From: Ampullaceana balthica | Taxonomy: Eukaryota; Mollusca; Gastropoda; Lymnaeidae | Direction: 5' to 3' | DNA length: 64,000 nucleotides | Assembly (NCBI GenBank): GCA_944989445.1 | Contig: CALYLW010001015.1 | Coordinates: forward strand, 62,001-126,000 | Shown: piece after piece, positions 24,401 through 35,000 of the stretch | Layout: each line of letters starts with the position of its first letter | How positions within the stretch are numbered: position 1 is the first letter of the stretch | Notes under the pieces: model-generated | The model's input: only the letters and a program-made list of their open reading frames with translations | The model's database searches: none | Told to the model about the DNA's origin: nothing | Position numbers and translations under genes: made by a program

Positions 24401-27400
24401 GACTTCTGTCTTTGACACATCTGGGTGGCTATTGACACATCTGGGTGGCTATTGACACATCTGGGTGGCTATTGACACATCTGGGTGGCTATTGACACAT
24501 CTGGGTGGCTATTGACACTTCTTTACGTGGCCAATCCTGAAAGGGAAGTCTATTCCTACAACTCTACATCTTATCAAAGATTCGTGTTCCTACTGTTATT
24601 TACATGATATTAAATTCTTATCTGCGTAGGACTCAGATGATGATGATGGTCCTCAGAGTGAGAAAGAGAAGGATGAGGATGAGGATGAAGTTGATGAAGA
24701 AGTTGAAGCTAAGAAACCAGATCCAGTGGTTAAAGCAGAATCAAGTTCAAAAGATCAGCCAAAGTCACCAGTTATTATCAAACGATCGCCATCACCCAGC
24801 AATTATATTACGGATGAAGACAGAGAGATAGCACTTGTAAGGTTTCAACCAAATTGCTTTAATATCAATTATTTCAATGCTTTTAGCATTATCATACAAT
24901 GTTACTGCTCTCTTGTTTATTGATGGTTTTAGAATTAAACCAATGGTGCCCAGTACCACTTTAGAATTAAACCAATGGTGCCCAGTACACTTTAGAATTA
25001 AACCAATGGTGCCCAGTACACTTAAGAATTAAACCAATGGTGCCCAGTACACTTTAGAATTAAATCAATGGTGCCCAGTTCACTTTAGAATTAAACCAAT
25101 GGTGCCCAGTGCTGCTTTAGAATTAAACTTTTATGGAGTCATTGCAGTAGACAGCGTTGGAAAAACCATTGCAAAAAATGTACTAGTGAAGATCCTCTGA
25201 TCAGAAAATCCAAGTCAGAATCTATCTCGTAGGCATTTCTGGCATGTGGTTTACATTCAGGGTAAAACATCATAGCTGGAGAGTGGTTGGGAGTGGTGAC
25301 AGGGATGCCCGTACTACTAATGTATTCCTGAATGGTTTTCAGTTAGGTGAATGGGTCAGCACCCATAATTAGTGTCCCTCAGTTTGTGCACTGCTGTATA
25401 CTTCGAATGATAAGCCTTGCCTCATTATGTAGGTCATGTGTGCATGATACCTTGATATATGCTACGGTGTAACTATCTAAACTGTGTGATACCTTGATAT
25501 ATGCTACGGTGTAACTATCTAAACTGTGTGATACCTTGATATATGCTACGGTGTAACTATCTAATCTGTATTGTAATGTATTTCCTTGACTTCTTGGACA
25601 GATGATGAAAGTTAAAAGAATGTTGACTGAGACTCTGCTGGAGGTGACCAATGCTGAAATTGGTGCGGTGGCTACTGAGGTATATCAACGCGCTCGCAAG
25701 AAAGCAATGAAAGGTAGTGACATTCTGTGCAATATTGGCATAAAGAATGACTTAAATCAAGACTTTGACATAAATATACAAAGATTTATACAACTGCTGT
25801 GTGCTGCTGAAAACACAATTGATTAAATGGAACATGATTTAAACAAAACTATGCCATGCATCTAAATTGACATTCGTTAAACTCCCTGATGTTTTGATCT
25901 TGAGTTTATAAAGGCAAGTTGTCCAAATATTTTGTTGCGAGGTTGCCAGGATTTGTCCAACCCAACTATATTTTACAGTGATTCTTATTTTTTTTATTGA
26001 TGAACACAAGTTTTTCATGTAAAGAAAGGATTTTAATTATTGCATTCATTTATTTACATTGTACTTCATTTTACAGTATAGTAAATAACTAAGAAACATT
26101 TATGAAGCTAATGTTTTTGAGGCAGGATATACTCTGTATATGGTTGCTAAGACAGTTATGTTATATGTCTTTGCACCATATTGACCACTCATAAACAGAG
26201 TTCAACTATGACCCCAGTGTCATTACAACTCTTTTGTTTCCTGTGCTGTGCTTCACCAGGGGAGCTAACAATGTAAAAGATTGGGATTGGCTTTGACATA
26301 AATGTTTCATCAGTTACACCAGCTTGTGTGAATATTTAAAACTTCTCAGACTGATAAGTCATTATACCTTGGATCTCTAACAAAAACATTTTTAATCTTA
26401 TTCTTATATCTTTTATAGTTTATATTGTTTTCCTATCTGCTTATTGTTGTCTTACAATTAACTGAATCTTTTGTTAGCTACAGGTTAACATTGACTATAA
26501 TATCACAACTTATTTCTTATGACAAGTATAATTTTGATGGTAGACCTTTGATCTTCCCCATATTCCTGGAACAATGACTTACTTCTCCATTGAGGCTCCC
26601 CAATCTTGATGCTCTAGTTCTATGTTATATTCACTAACCATTGAGTGACTAAAAAGTAGGATTGATTCTCTCAAGTGATAGGCTAACAACTTGATCATAT
26701 TAATGCAAGGAGATTTAGAAAATTTTCTCTATTTTGTTTAGTATGTTAAGTATCATATTGTTCAAAACTAAAAGGTAAGTATTTCAAGCATTTTATTTTT
26801 GTAATGAAACATCAAAATCGGTATGCTGCTTTTTGTTTTTTTAAAGAGGCTTTTTATTACTAAGGAACAATGCATAGGTTGAAATATAAGAAAATGCATA
26901 ATCAGGAGAAAGGAACTCTCCTATTTTTGGTCATGAATAACTCTCAGCTTTCTTTCAGGGTGGTTGTGGAGCAAGCCAAGTGTGGTGGTCACATCAGCCA
27001 AACCACATCTTGCAGCTGCTCCCGTCAATGTATTGTCTATGTCCTGTTCTTTTCCACACTAATGTCCGTCTATATAATTATATCAAAGCTCCAGCAAAGC
27101 AACTTGCCAAGTCCTCGGCTTTGGCTTCTTTGACATCCTTGGGTGAGTTCTGTGGTCTTAATCTTGTTTTCTCATCTCATGGCACACATACATTTCTTTA
27201 CATAGCAGCCAAGAAAGATCAATGCAGGTTTATTAAGTATTTGATATTAAAATTGTCATTTTTTAAATTTTTTTAAAGTAAATCATGTAGTAATATTTAC
27301 CTTAAAAAATTTCTGAAATGATATACGTTAATAGAATGTCCTTTAGTATTCTTTGATCCATACTGACAGCACTAGTTATCTATTGACAGGAATAGGCTAC

Positions 27401-29764
27401 GGGTCAGGCTCCGATGAGAGTCAATCTGGGGACACCAGTGGAGGGGGAGAGGACTCTGACTCAGACTTGGAAGAAAAGATCAGACGCAAGAAGGAGGACT
27501 TTGCCAAACGACAGCGTATCTCAAACGATAGGGATGAGGACAACGGAGGTACAGATAGTAAACTTTTCCACCTTCTTTAAAATATTCTAATTTAAAAATG
27601 GGGTTGTCTTAGAGTCGGATATAAAAATTATAAAATTTTAATTTTTCTTCTTTTAAAGGAGGAAAGTCTGAAACTCAGGACAGATCCAAATCCAAACAAG
27701 ATGAATCCACGGGCAGGAGTTCTAAGAGGGCGGATGAGGATCGCAACAGACGCAATAGTGATAGGGTGGATTCTAAGAATCCAAAAACTGACCGACAGAA
27801 TAGTCATGACAATAAACCTGACAAAAGTAGAAGCCATGATTCAGTGGAAGAAGTTAGCAAAAGTAGTCGTGTTAAATCTAGAAAATCTTCTAGTGAGAAC
27901 AAAGGTGTTAGTGACACAAGGGAAACAACCGATGAAAGTAAGCATAAAAGTGACCGAGTTAAAACAAGGGAAGTCAAAGAAGTCAGAGACAACAAACATG
28001 AGCAAAAGAAAAGCACTTCAAAGAATGACAGTAAACAACAACACAGTGTTGAGATAAAAGAAGACAAAACTAAAAGTGTTGGTAAACAAGATAGAAATAA
28101 AGTGAAAAGTGTTGAGACTGTTAAAGAACCTCTGGCCAGTGATAGGAAGCCTAGAAACACAGAGAAGAAAAGAGTGACGCCGAGATCCTCCAGTGAGGAC
28201 TCTGGGTCCTCCTCCGACACTGACAGCTCCAGCAGCAGTGGCAGCAGCTCAAGTGGAAGTGAGAATGAAGAAGGAGATGGGGGTGAGAGTAGTTCATCAA
28301 CCTCATCTTCTTCTTCATCGTCGTCTTCATCTACTTCACAAGATACAAATATTTCATCCAAAAAGTTAACAGAAAATCGTGTAAAGGGTGATACTGATAC
28401 AGTTAAAGGGAAAAGTAAGAATGTGGACAAAGTATCAAAGACTGTAAACGTAAGTCCAGAAAAGAATAAGGACATTAGAACAGATAAAGAGGACGATTTA
28501 GGAAGAAAAAATGTAGTTAAAAGCCATAATAGTGGTGATAAGGCTAAAAATAAGGAAAACAGTTCAGAATTTTCAAAAAGTGAGACAGCCAGAAAAGAAA
28601 ACCAACCTAAGACTACAGCCAAAAGACCTAAACGCAGCATTAGCTCAGACAGTAGGCATAGCACAAGAAGGTCTAGTGGCAAGAAGGATAGAAGTAAAAG
28701 TGTAGAGAGTATTGGGCGGAGCAGGGAGAAGCGTAGTCGTAGTAGGGGCAGGAAAAGTGTATCGAGGGATAGAGACAAATATCGTAATGACAGATATAGG
28801 GATATGTCAGACGATGACAGAGACCACTACGATGACAGGCGAAGGGACAAGGAAAAATCTAGAAAAAAGAGAAGTGGAAGCAGAGACAATAAAGACACTC
28901 GTAGCAGAAGAAGTAGAAGTAGAGATAAACGCAGTAGGAGTAGAGATAAACGCAGTAGGAGTAGGGATAAACGCAGTAAGAGTAGGGATAAACGCAGTAG
29001 AAGTAGGGATAAACGCAGTAGAAGTAGAGATAAACGAAGGAGTAAAGAGCGATCCTCACGCCGCAGCACATTAGATGAAAGTGGGCAAAAATCTGGCTCC
29101 AAGTCGAGCAAAAGGAGAAAGAGGTCAAGGTCTTCCTCAGAGAGCGTTGAAGACTCTAGGAGGAGAAGGAGAAAGGATTCATCCCCCAGAGAGAAGAAGC
29201 GCAAGTCCAGAAGTGACAATAACAGAGATGAGTATGATGAGGGGGGAGAAGAGGATTTTAGTAATGAAAGAAGGAATCGTGGTAAGACATCCAAGGGAAA
29301 ACACATCGGTAGATCTCGATCCAGGTAGGCCAGCTTTTCATCTAGTCTAGCAGTTTGACAAATTGTTTGAATGGAGGCTTCTGAACAATGCATGCACTTA
29401 GATTCAAGTACCTTTAAACCTTGATAAAATATCCTCTATCAAACTGTAGTGCCACCCTCATCAAACATTGACATAACTTGTCAAATTTAACTATTTATTG
29501 AGCTCTATAGCTTTACTCAAATTATTGGTCAAATTCTGTTGATTTTATTGCATCATATTATTCTGTAGCTCATTCAACAAACTTAATTAATGTATCAACA
29601 AACATAATTTTATGTTATACAAATAGCCAAACATACACTATATTGTACAAGATATGGCATCTCCTTGCAGAATTAAAAGCATTTCTCCCTGACTGCACAT
29701 TGTACCTATCAGTATTTAAAAATTGACTTTTTTTTGTTTCAGATCATCGTCAAGAAGGCGCTAA
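18479..29764 (+). CDS. PNISR: PNISR, SR-like nuclear speckle protein (12 coding exons)
   Basis: Coding exons: 18479-18551, 18860-19114, 19257-19396, 20335-20394, 20897-21113, 22010-22197, 24630-24836, 25602-25713, 27089-27142, 27390-27548, 27659-29324, 29743-29764. Phases agree throughout and give 1050 aa, against about 805 in human. PNISR is a Pinin-interacting Ser/Arg-rich protein of nuclear speckles linked to pre-mRNA splicing. Family signatures in order: VDWAALAKQWITQRE (25-39); a proline run near residues 65-76; a His-rich stretch in exon 5; RRALPAWIREGLEKMEREKQ (253 onward); an acidic block in exon 7; MLTETLLEV in exon 8; APAKQLAKSSALASLTSLG; GYGSGSDE; then a long Lys/Ser/Arg-rich tail with a poly-Ser run (28200-28335) and seven 24-bp repeats coding RSRSRDK-type units (28910-29040). 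The exon 5 acceptor is duplicated. Exon 1 is short and less conserved. Confidence 0.95.
20045..20222. mobile_element. 178-bp hAT-like MITE with perfect 8-bp target duplication
   Basis: Ends CAATGTTCCCTTTAGG and CCTTAGAAGGAACATTG are inverted repeats, and ttgtacac occurs exactly on both sides (20037-20044 and 20223-20230). An 8-bp duplication fits the hAT superfamily. It lies in PNISR intron 3. Confidence 0.85.
20846..20913. repeat. 34-bp tandem duplication spanning the PNISR exon 5 acceptor
   Basis: The segment gtaatatgtctgctaggatg plus ttgtgaataaagat occurs twice in a row, so acceptor AGs lie at 20861-20862 and 20895-20896. Only the downstream one keeps the frame open. Confidence 0.92.
21156..21628. 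mobile_element. piggyBac-like MITE flanked by TTAA
   Basis: Ends CCCACAAATTGTC and GATAGTTTGTGGG are inverted, and both are flanked by TTAA (21152-21155 and 21629-21632), the hallmark target of piggyBac elements. The interior is about 473 bp and noncoding, in PNISR intron 5. Confidence 0.75.
22498..24283. repeat. 23-bp minisatellite, about 78 copies, PNISR intron 6
   Basis: The unit is catgctacggtagtgtgtgg plus ata or aca. There are tgtgga versus tgtgtgga length variants and scattered substitutions; gacaca units dominate the last third. It fills most of intron 6 (22198-24629). Confidence 0.97.
24411..24520. repeat. 20-bp minisatellite, 5 copies
   Basis: Five copies of gacacatctgggtggctatt in PNISR intron 6. 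Confidence 0.92.
24931..25125. repeat. 31-bp minisatellite, 6 copies
   Basis: Six copies of a unit containing gaattaaaccaatggtgccc in PNISR intron 7. Confidence 0.92.
25440..25563. repeat. 42-bp minisatellite, 3 copies
   Basis: Three copies of a unit with gataccttgatatatgctac and ggtgtaactatctaaactgt, in PNISR intron 7. Its core gatatatgctacggt resembles the intron 6 unit. Confidence 0.9.
25714..27088. other. PNISR intron 8, no feature seen
   Basis: This 1.4 kb of AT-rich intron contains no array, transposon end or extra exon that I could support. Confidence 0.5.
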
Positions 29765-30330
29765 GCTTCCAAATGTGCACTCGAGTCCAAATCTGTGAGC
29801 AGATGCTTGTTGTATATACATGTCATTGATTGTTCATATGTGTGTGTTAGGATTTTCACCTTTGCATGTATAGTTCCATTTCTATTGATTACATTTTTAA
29901 AATGAACTGAAACATGTCTTTGTTTTGTTTTTTATGAAGTATTTGTTCTGTAGAAATATAACGAGTAGCTGTGTATGAAACTGAAACTAGAATGGTTGGA
30001 CCTGTAACAAATGACGAAGAAGATGAATATACCCCATGAATAGAGCTGTAGATATTTTAGCACAAGATAATCTTGTGTCAAGTATTTTCAGCTGAAAGAA
30101 GCTGTTTGTTCATGTATTGACCACAGGAAATGCACAATTTTGTTTGACTGACAAGAGCTTAGAGCTAAATGCAGTTTGTGAAGCGCTCATCCCAGTTATA
30201 GGAATTCTCACTACAGTAACTTGGAAGACTTTACAAGTTTCAATTTTAATTAATTTTCAGCTTTTTTTTTATTTTAAATAAATTTAATTCAAAAATACCT
30301 TTGCTCCCACGGCTTTTTCAAATTTGTTAA
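29765..30330 (+). other. PNISR 3' UTR with poly(A) signal
   Basis: The sequence from the TAA stop to AATAAA at 30277-30282 is the probable 3' UTR. No further coding frame was seen. Confidence 0.6.
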
Positions 30331-30334
30331 GTCT

Positions 30335-30432
30335 AATGAAAGAATCCTTCAGTGTTGTAATGAAAGAATCCTTCAGTGTTGTAATGAAAGAATCCTTCAG
30401 TGTTGTAATGAAAGAATCCTTCAGTGTTGTAA
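30335..30432. repeat. 24-bp minisatellite, 4 copies
   Basis: Four copies of atgaaagaatccttcagtgt plus tgta, just downstream of the PNISR poly(A) signal. Confidence 0.92.
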
Positions 30433-30486
30433 CAATTATGGAGTTCTATTCTGATATGCAACATTGAGTATCTTCTTGATATCGAA

Positions 30487-30768
30487 TGACGCGGCGGTCG
30501 AGTGGCAGCGCACTGGACTGTCGTACCGATGGTCACAGGTTCAAATCCGTGTGAAGGCAAGGGTTTGTTCCCGGGGCCTAGGGCGTCCCTGAGTCACCCC
30601 GCTCCGAATGGGTACCTAACACTACATGTAGTTAGGCGGCTGGGTAATGCGTGGAACCCACAAAGCCGTGGCCTGTGAACGCTGCATCACTTGCCAACAG
30701 ATCATCTGTCATGGTCTGTGGACGCAACTATCTTCTGCATAGAAGGAGCGTCTGTAAAGATAAGAAAC
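30487..30768 (+). mobile_element. tRNA-derived SINE, family A
   Basis: The tRNA-like head (gcggtcgagtggcagcgcac, B box ggttcaaatcc) is followed by the ccggggcctagggcgtccct body and a core with tgtgaacgctgcatcacttg. It ends in tatcttctgcatagaaggag cgtctgtaaagataag, the LINE-like tail. Confidence 0.88.
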
Positions 30769-32017
30769 AACTCTAATGCCTATGTGGTAAAGGCAGGATA
30801 ATTCTTGGCCAAGGGACGCTATGCAATGACTTGGTGCAAAGAGCAAGAAATTTATGCATTGCCCTAATGGCCTTCAATGTAGTGAAATAAGTTTGGCTAT
30901 GTTTGATAACTGCACACCCAGATATACACTGAACACTGCAATATGAACTTATTCCTACACAATATAATTTAGCTAGTGCCCATTCAAAAGAACTATTTCA
31001 CACTGGATTGTTTTGGGAATTAATAATTTTTTTGTCAAGATTCTACATTCTATCCTATTAACTCATGCACGCTTCATGATCTGTATATGTCGTCAAATGT
31101 TTCAAAACGCTCGTAAACACGTTTTCTGACTTGCTAGAGTGATGAAATTTTCACAGTAGGTTTAGCTTGTGGGGAGGATTAAGCTATTGAAGTTTCAGAT
31201 CGATCAAATGCACCGTAATTAAATTAATGCGTTTTTAGTTTATCTCTATATAAAACTATGAACTTTTGTGTTAGTTGATCAAATTTTATAATTTATATCT
31301 CACATTAAATCCCTCAATTGATAACAATAAATATCAATAAAACTTAGAGTTCTGAGTCCCCCCCTGTGTGACTTCTTAGTTTGTGACTAAAAAATTATTT
31401 TCTGCTTTTTTATGCAAGATTCTACATTCCTCACTGCAGCTGGGCCTAATCTTTTTTTAAAAAGTTTGTTTGTTCATTTTATAAAATTTAAAAACCATAA
31501 TTCTGATGTAAAATTCAAAATATACAAACAAATTGTGTAACCAAAACAATACATTTAAGCTTTAATTTTTGAATAATACGAGGAAGGCATTAGCCGAAAC
31601 TTTTACTTTTGTATTATTAATGAATATCAATTAATAAAGTTTTAATTTATTGTTTTCATTACTAAATTTTTTTGTGTATCTTGCATTTTATTTAAAAGCT
31701 TAATAGCAGTCCTATTCTGTTACTACATTACTGTTCTGATGAACCTCAAATTTGTTGAAGTCATAAATTATACAAGTATTGTGAGGACTGTTTAAATCAA
31801 CTACAAAGCACCCTCAGCTAAGCATAACAGCCTAGTTAGACTCAATATCTTCTTTGTTTTAAAAAAAAATAGAAATGATGTTCTCACAACAAAAATTAAG
31901 GATAAACTGTGCACAGTATAAACTTTGTCCACTTTATTGAAATAATTTTTAACATGACTTGAAAACAGACTAACAATGTCTGAAACATATAAGCTCATAT
32001 CATTTTCTTTGATTGAC
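30769..32017. other. Intergenic DNA between PNISR and the BHMT-like gene
   Basis: Contains a dispersed repeat at 31080-31255 shared with 53000-53185 and, inverted, with 14870-15060 and 43015-43215. A GAGGAAGGC/GCCGAAAC motif lies at 31580-31600. The hexamer tttatt at 31933-31938 reads AATAAA for the BHMT-like gene. No coding sequence was seen. Confidence 0.55.
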
Positions 32018-35000
32018 TCATTTGACCGCCTTTGTAAACTCCACCATGTCATCTGTGTGGTATTGATTGAACTTTGACTTATCACCATACATGAAATGTT
32101 TGGACATGTCCGGGGAGAACCGACTCGCTGGAGGCTGACGACCATATATCTGCACAGATCATTTCAAATATCTTGTCCAGAAAGTTTGACAAATAAATGG
32201 CTCTTTAAATGATAATTGTCTCATTAAAACATTAAGTAATTATAATTTACTGATCCACATTTTTATTGATCACAGCGGGCACCATGCTTCTATTGCCAAT
32301 GGTGAAGTGTTTTTGTGTTATAACCTACCTCTGCCACAATCCCATTGTTATAACCTACCTCTGCCACAATCCCATTGACATAACCTACCTCTGCCACAAT
32401 CCCATTGTTATAACCTACCTCTGCCACAATCCCATTGTTATAAACTACCTCTGCCACAATCCCATTGTTATAACCTACCTCTGCCACAATCCCATTGTTA
32501 TAACCTACCTCTGCCACAATCCCATTGTTATAACCTACCTCTGCCACAATCCCATTGTTATAACCTACCTCTGCCACAATCCCATTGTTATAAACTACCT
32601 CTGCCACAATCCCATTGTTATAACCTACCTCTGCCACAATCCCATTGTTATAACCTACCTCTGCCACAATCCCATTGTTATAACCTACCTCTGCCACAAT
32701 CCTGGTGTAATGAGAAGCGTTACCACAGCACAATCCCACGTAATTGACTCCTATCTCTTTGCAAGCCTTGGCAAAGTCTTCTATTTCAGTTCTTGTACAA
32801 GTGTGTCCAGGCAAGTCGTAAGGAAAAGCAGGTTTACCTGGCAACAAAGACGTTATCATCACATTGTAGGTACTGAACAACCCACATGTGAAATATCTGT
32901 GTTCTCATTGGGAAGCAGTGATTTATTACATTTTTATCAGCTGACTGCATTCAAAATAGAAGTTGAATAATTCTGTGCTGTTTTTTTGTTTTAAAATAAT
33001 TTATTTTAAATTTATAAAGGGAAGTCAGGTTTTCTGCAGAGCATGATGTTGTTCCCAGTATAAGCTGTCTGTTGACCTGAAGTTTGTTAAAACCTCTCAG
33101 TGTCATCGGTTATCAATATACATAATTTGCTATGTAATTTTCGTCCCGTCCGTTCGTAATGCTACTAATTTTAGAAAGCAGCGCACCAAAAATAACTCTT
33201 CGAACGTCCGCATAAAATTGTTCAATATGGAAATAAATGAGCAAAAAAAATTAAAGGAAAGTTCTGTATTACATTATTTTTTATTCTGATGTGTATTTTT
33301 TCAAAATTAATAAATTTCAGCCGAAATATATTTATTTTGAAAACTTCCGTCATTTTTGACGGGTGATACACTAGTATTTTTTACGGGGGATACACTAGTA
33401 TTTTTGACAGGTGATACACTAGTATTTTTGACAGGTGATACACTAGTATTTTTGACAGGTGATACACTAGTATTGACGGGAGATACACTAGTATTGATGG
33501 GTGATACACTAGTATTGACAGGTGATACACTAGTATTGACGGGTGATACACTAGTATTGACGGGTGATACACTAGTATTCATGGGTGATACACTAGTATT
33601 AAGTTATATGCCACATCTCCTCACCCTCCTTATGCATACAATTTCAACAGCAATGAACGGGTTCTTACAAACAATGCCTTTCATATTCTTGAACTTGCGG
33701 TAAGGTTTTATTACAGAAATATGATTCCCTTGTTCCCCCCCCCCACCCCACCCACTCAATTTTGTTTTGTATAGATTATACATAAGGTGATTTACCCAGA
33801 AGCATGAAAGAGATAAAACAAAATAATTTGATTTTTTCTTTTGGAACCATTTGTATCATATACGTATTCAACTGCTGTTTTTTTTAATCTAGTTGAACAA
33901 AATTTTAAGTAGGTCAATAGAATGTTCAATCTGTTGGGGTATAAGTACAAAGTAAATGATCTATGAGGGGCTTGAGATGGACTGGCATTAGTAGAGAATA
34001 TATCTTCATATGGCTTCAAGTATCAATGACTGGAGTATGTCTTTCCACCCAGAAAAGTGTCAACTGTTAAGAGTAACAAAGAAAAAGAAACAAATAAATT
34101 CAAAATATTACATTCATGGAAAAGAACTGACCCAAACTAAAGATGCAAAATACTTAGGAGTCTTAATAAATGAGAAACTATCATGGAATCCTCATGTCAA
34201 TGAAGTTATTAAAAAATCAAACAAAACCTTAGGCTTTATAAAAAGGAACTTTAACAAATGTAATAGAGATATAAAACTAAAATGCTACCTCACTTTGGTG
34301 AGACCTGTACTAGAATATGCATCTTCTGTATGGGACCCATCCACCAAAGATAACATTGATAAACTAGAACAAATTCAAAAAAGAGCTGCCAGATTCATTA
34401 CTGGAGAATATTCAAAACTGACAAGAATAACACCATTAGTTAAATCATTAAACCTTGAAACACTAGAGGATAGAAGAACCAAGAGCAAAGTAGTAATCAT
34501 ACATAAAGCAATTAATTCTAATTTAGAAATACAACACAAAGATAACTTAATACAACCCTCAGATAGACATAAGGATAAAAACACCTTTCTTATTCCGTAT
34601 GCAAGAACAAACACATACAAGTTTTCCTTCTTCCCGTCCGGAATTCGGGCGTGGAATGGGTTGCCTGAAGAATCCAGGAAAACCAACACTTTATCAACAT
34701 TTAAATCTCTAATAAAAATGCAGGACTAAACACAAACCATAGATAAGCGTAGGACGCAATAATCTTCTGTATAGAAGGAGCGTCTGTAAACAGATAAGAT
34801 AAGATAAGACTGCAAAATTAGGTAGCCATGACAACAAGCCATGGCTTTGGCTTTCAGGCTATAACAAGTTAGTGCATATGAATTTTTCCTTACCCGTTTC
34901 CTTGTCTGCTAGTGATTGCATTGTGGGGTAATCTTCACTTGTGCTGTAAGGCACAGGCAAGCAAGCAATTGGACCCTGAAATAATATACCATATATAGTT

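Noticed and set aside
27804..29393. Long minus-strand Leu/Ser-rich ORFs
   Set aside because: They mirror the Ser/Arg/Lys-rich PNISR exon 11; low-complexity coding on one strand leaves the opposite strand open.
32266..32970. A plus-strand ORF of 234 residues with [10 protein letters not shown] repeats
   Set aside because: It is the antisense of the splice-donor minisatellite in the BHMT-like gene.
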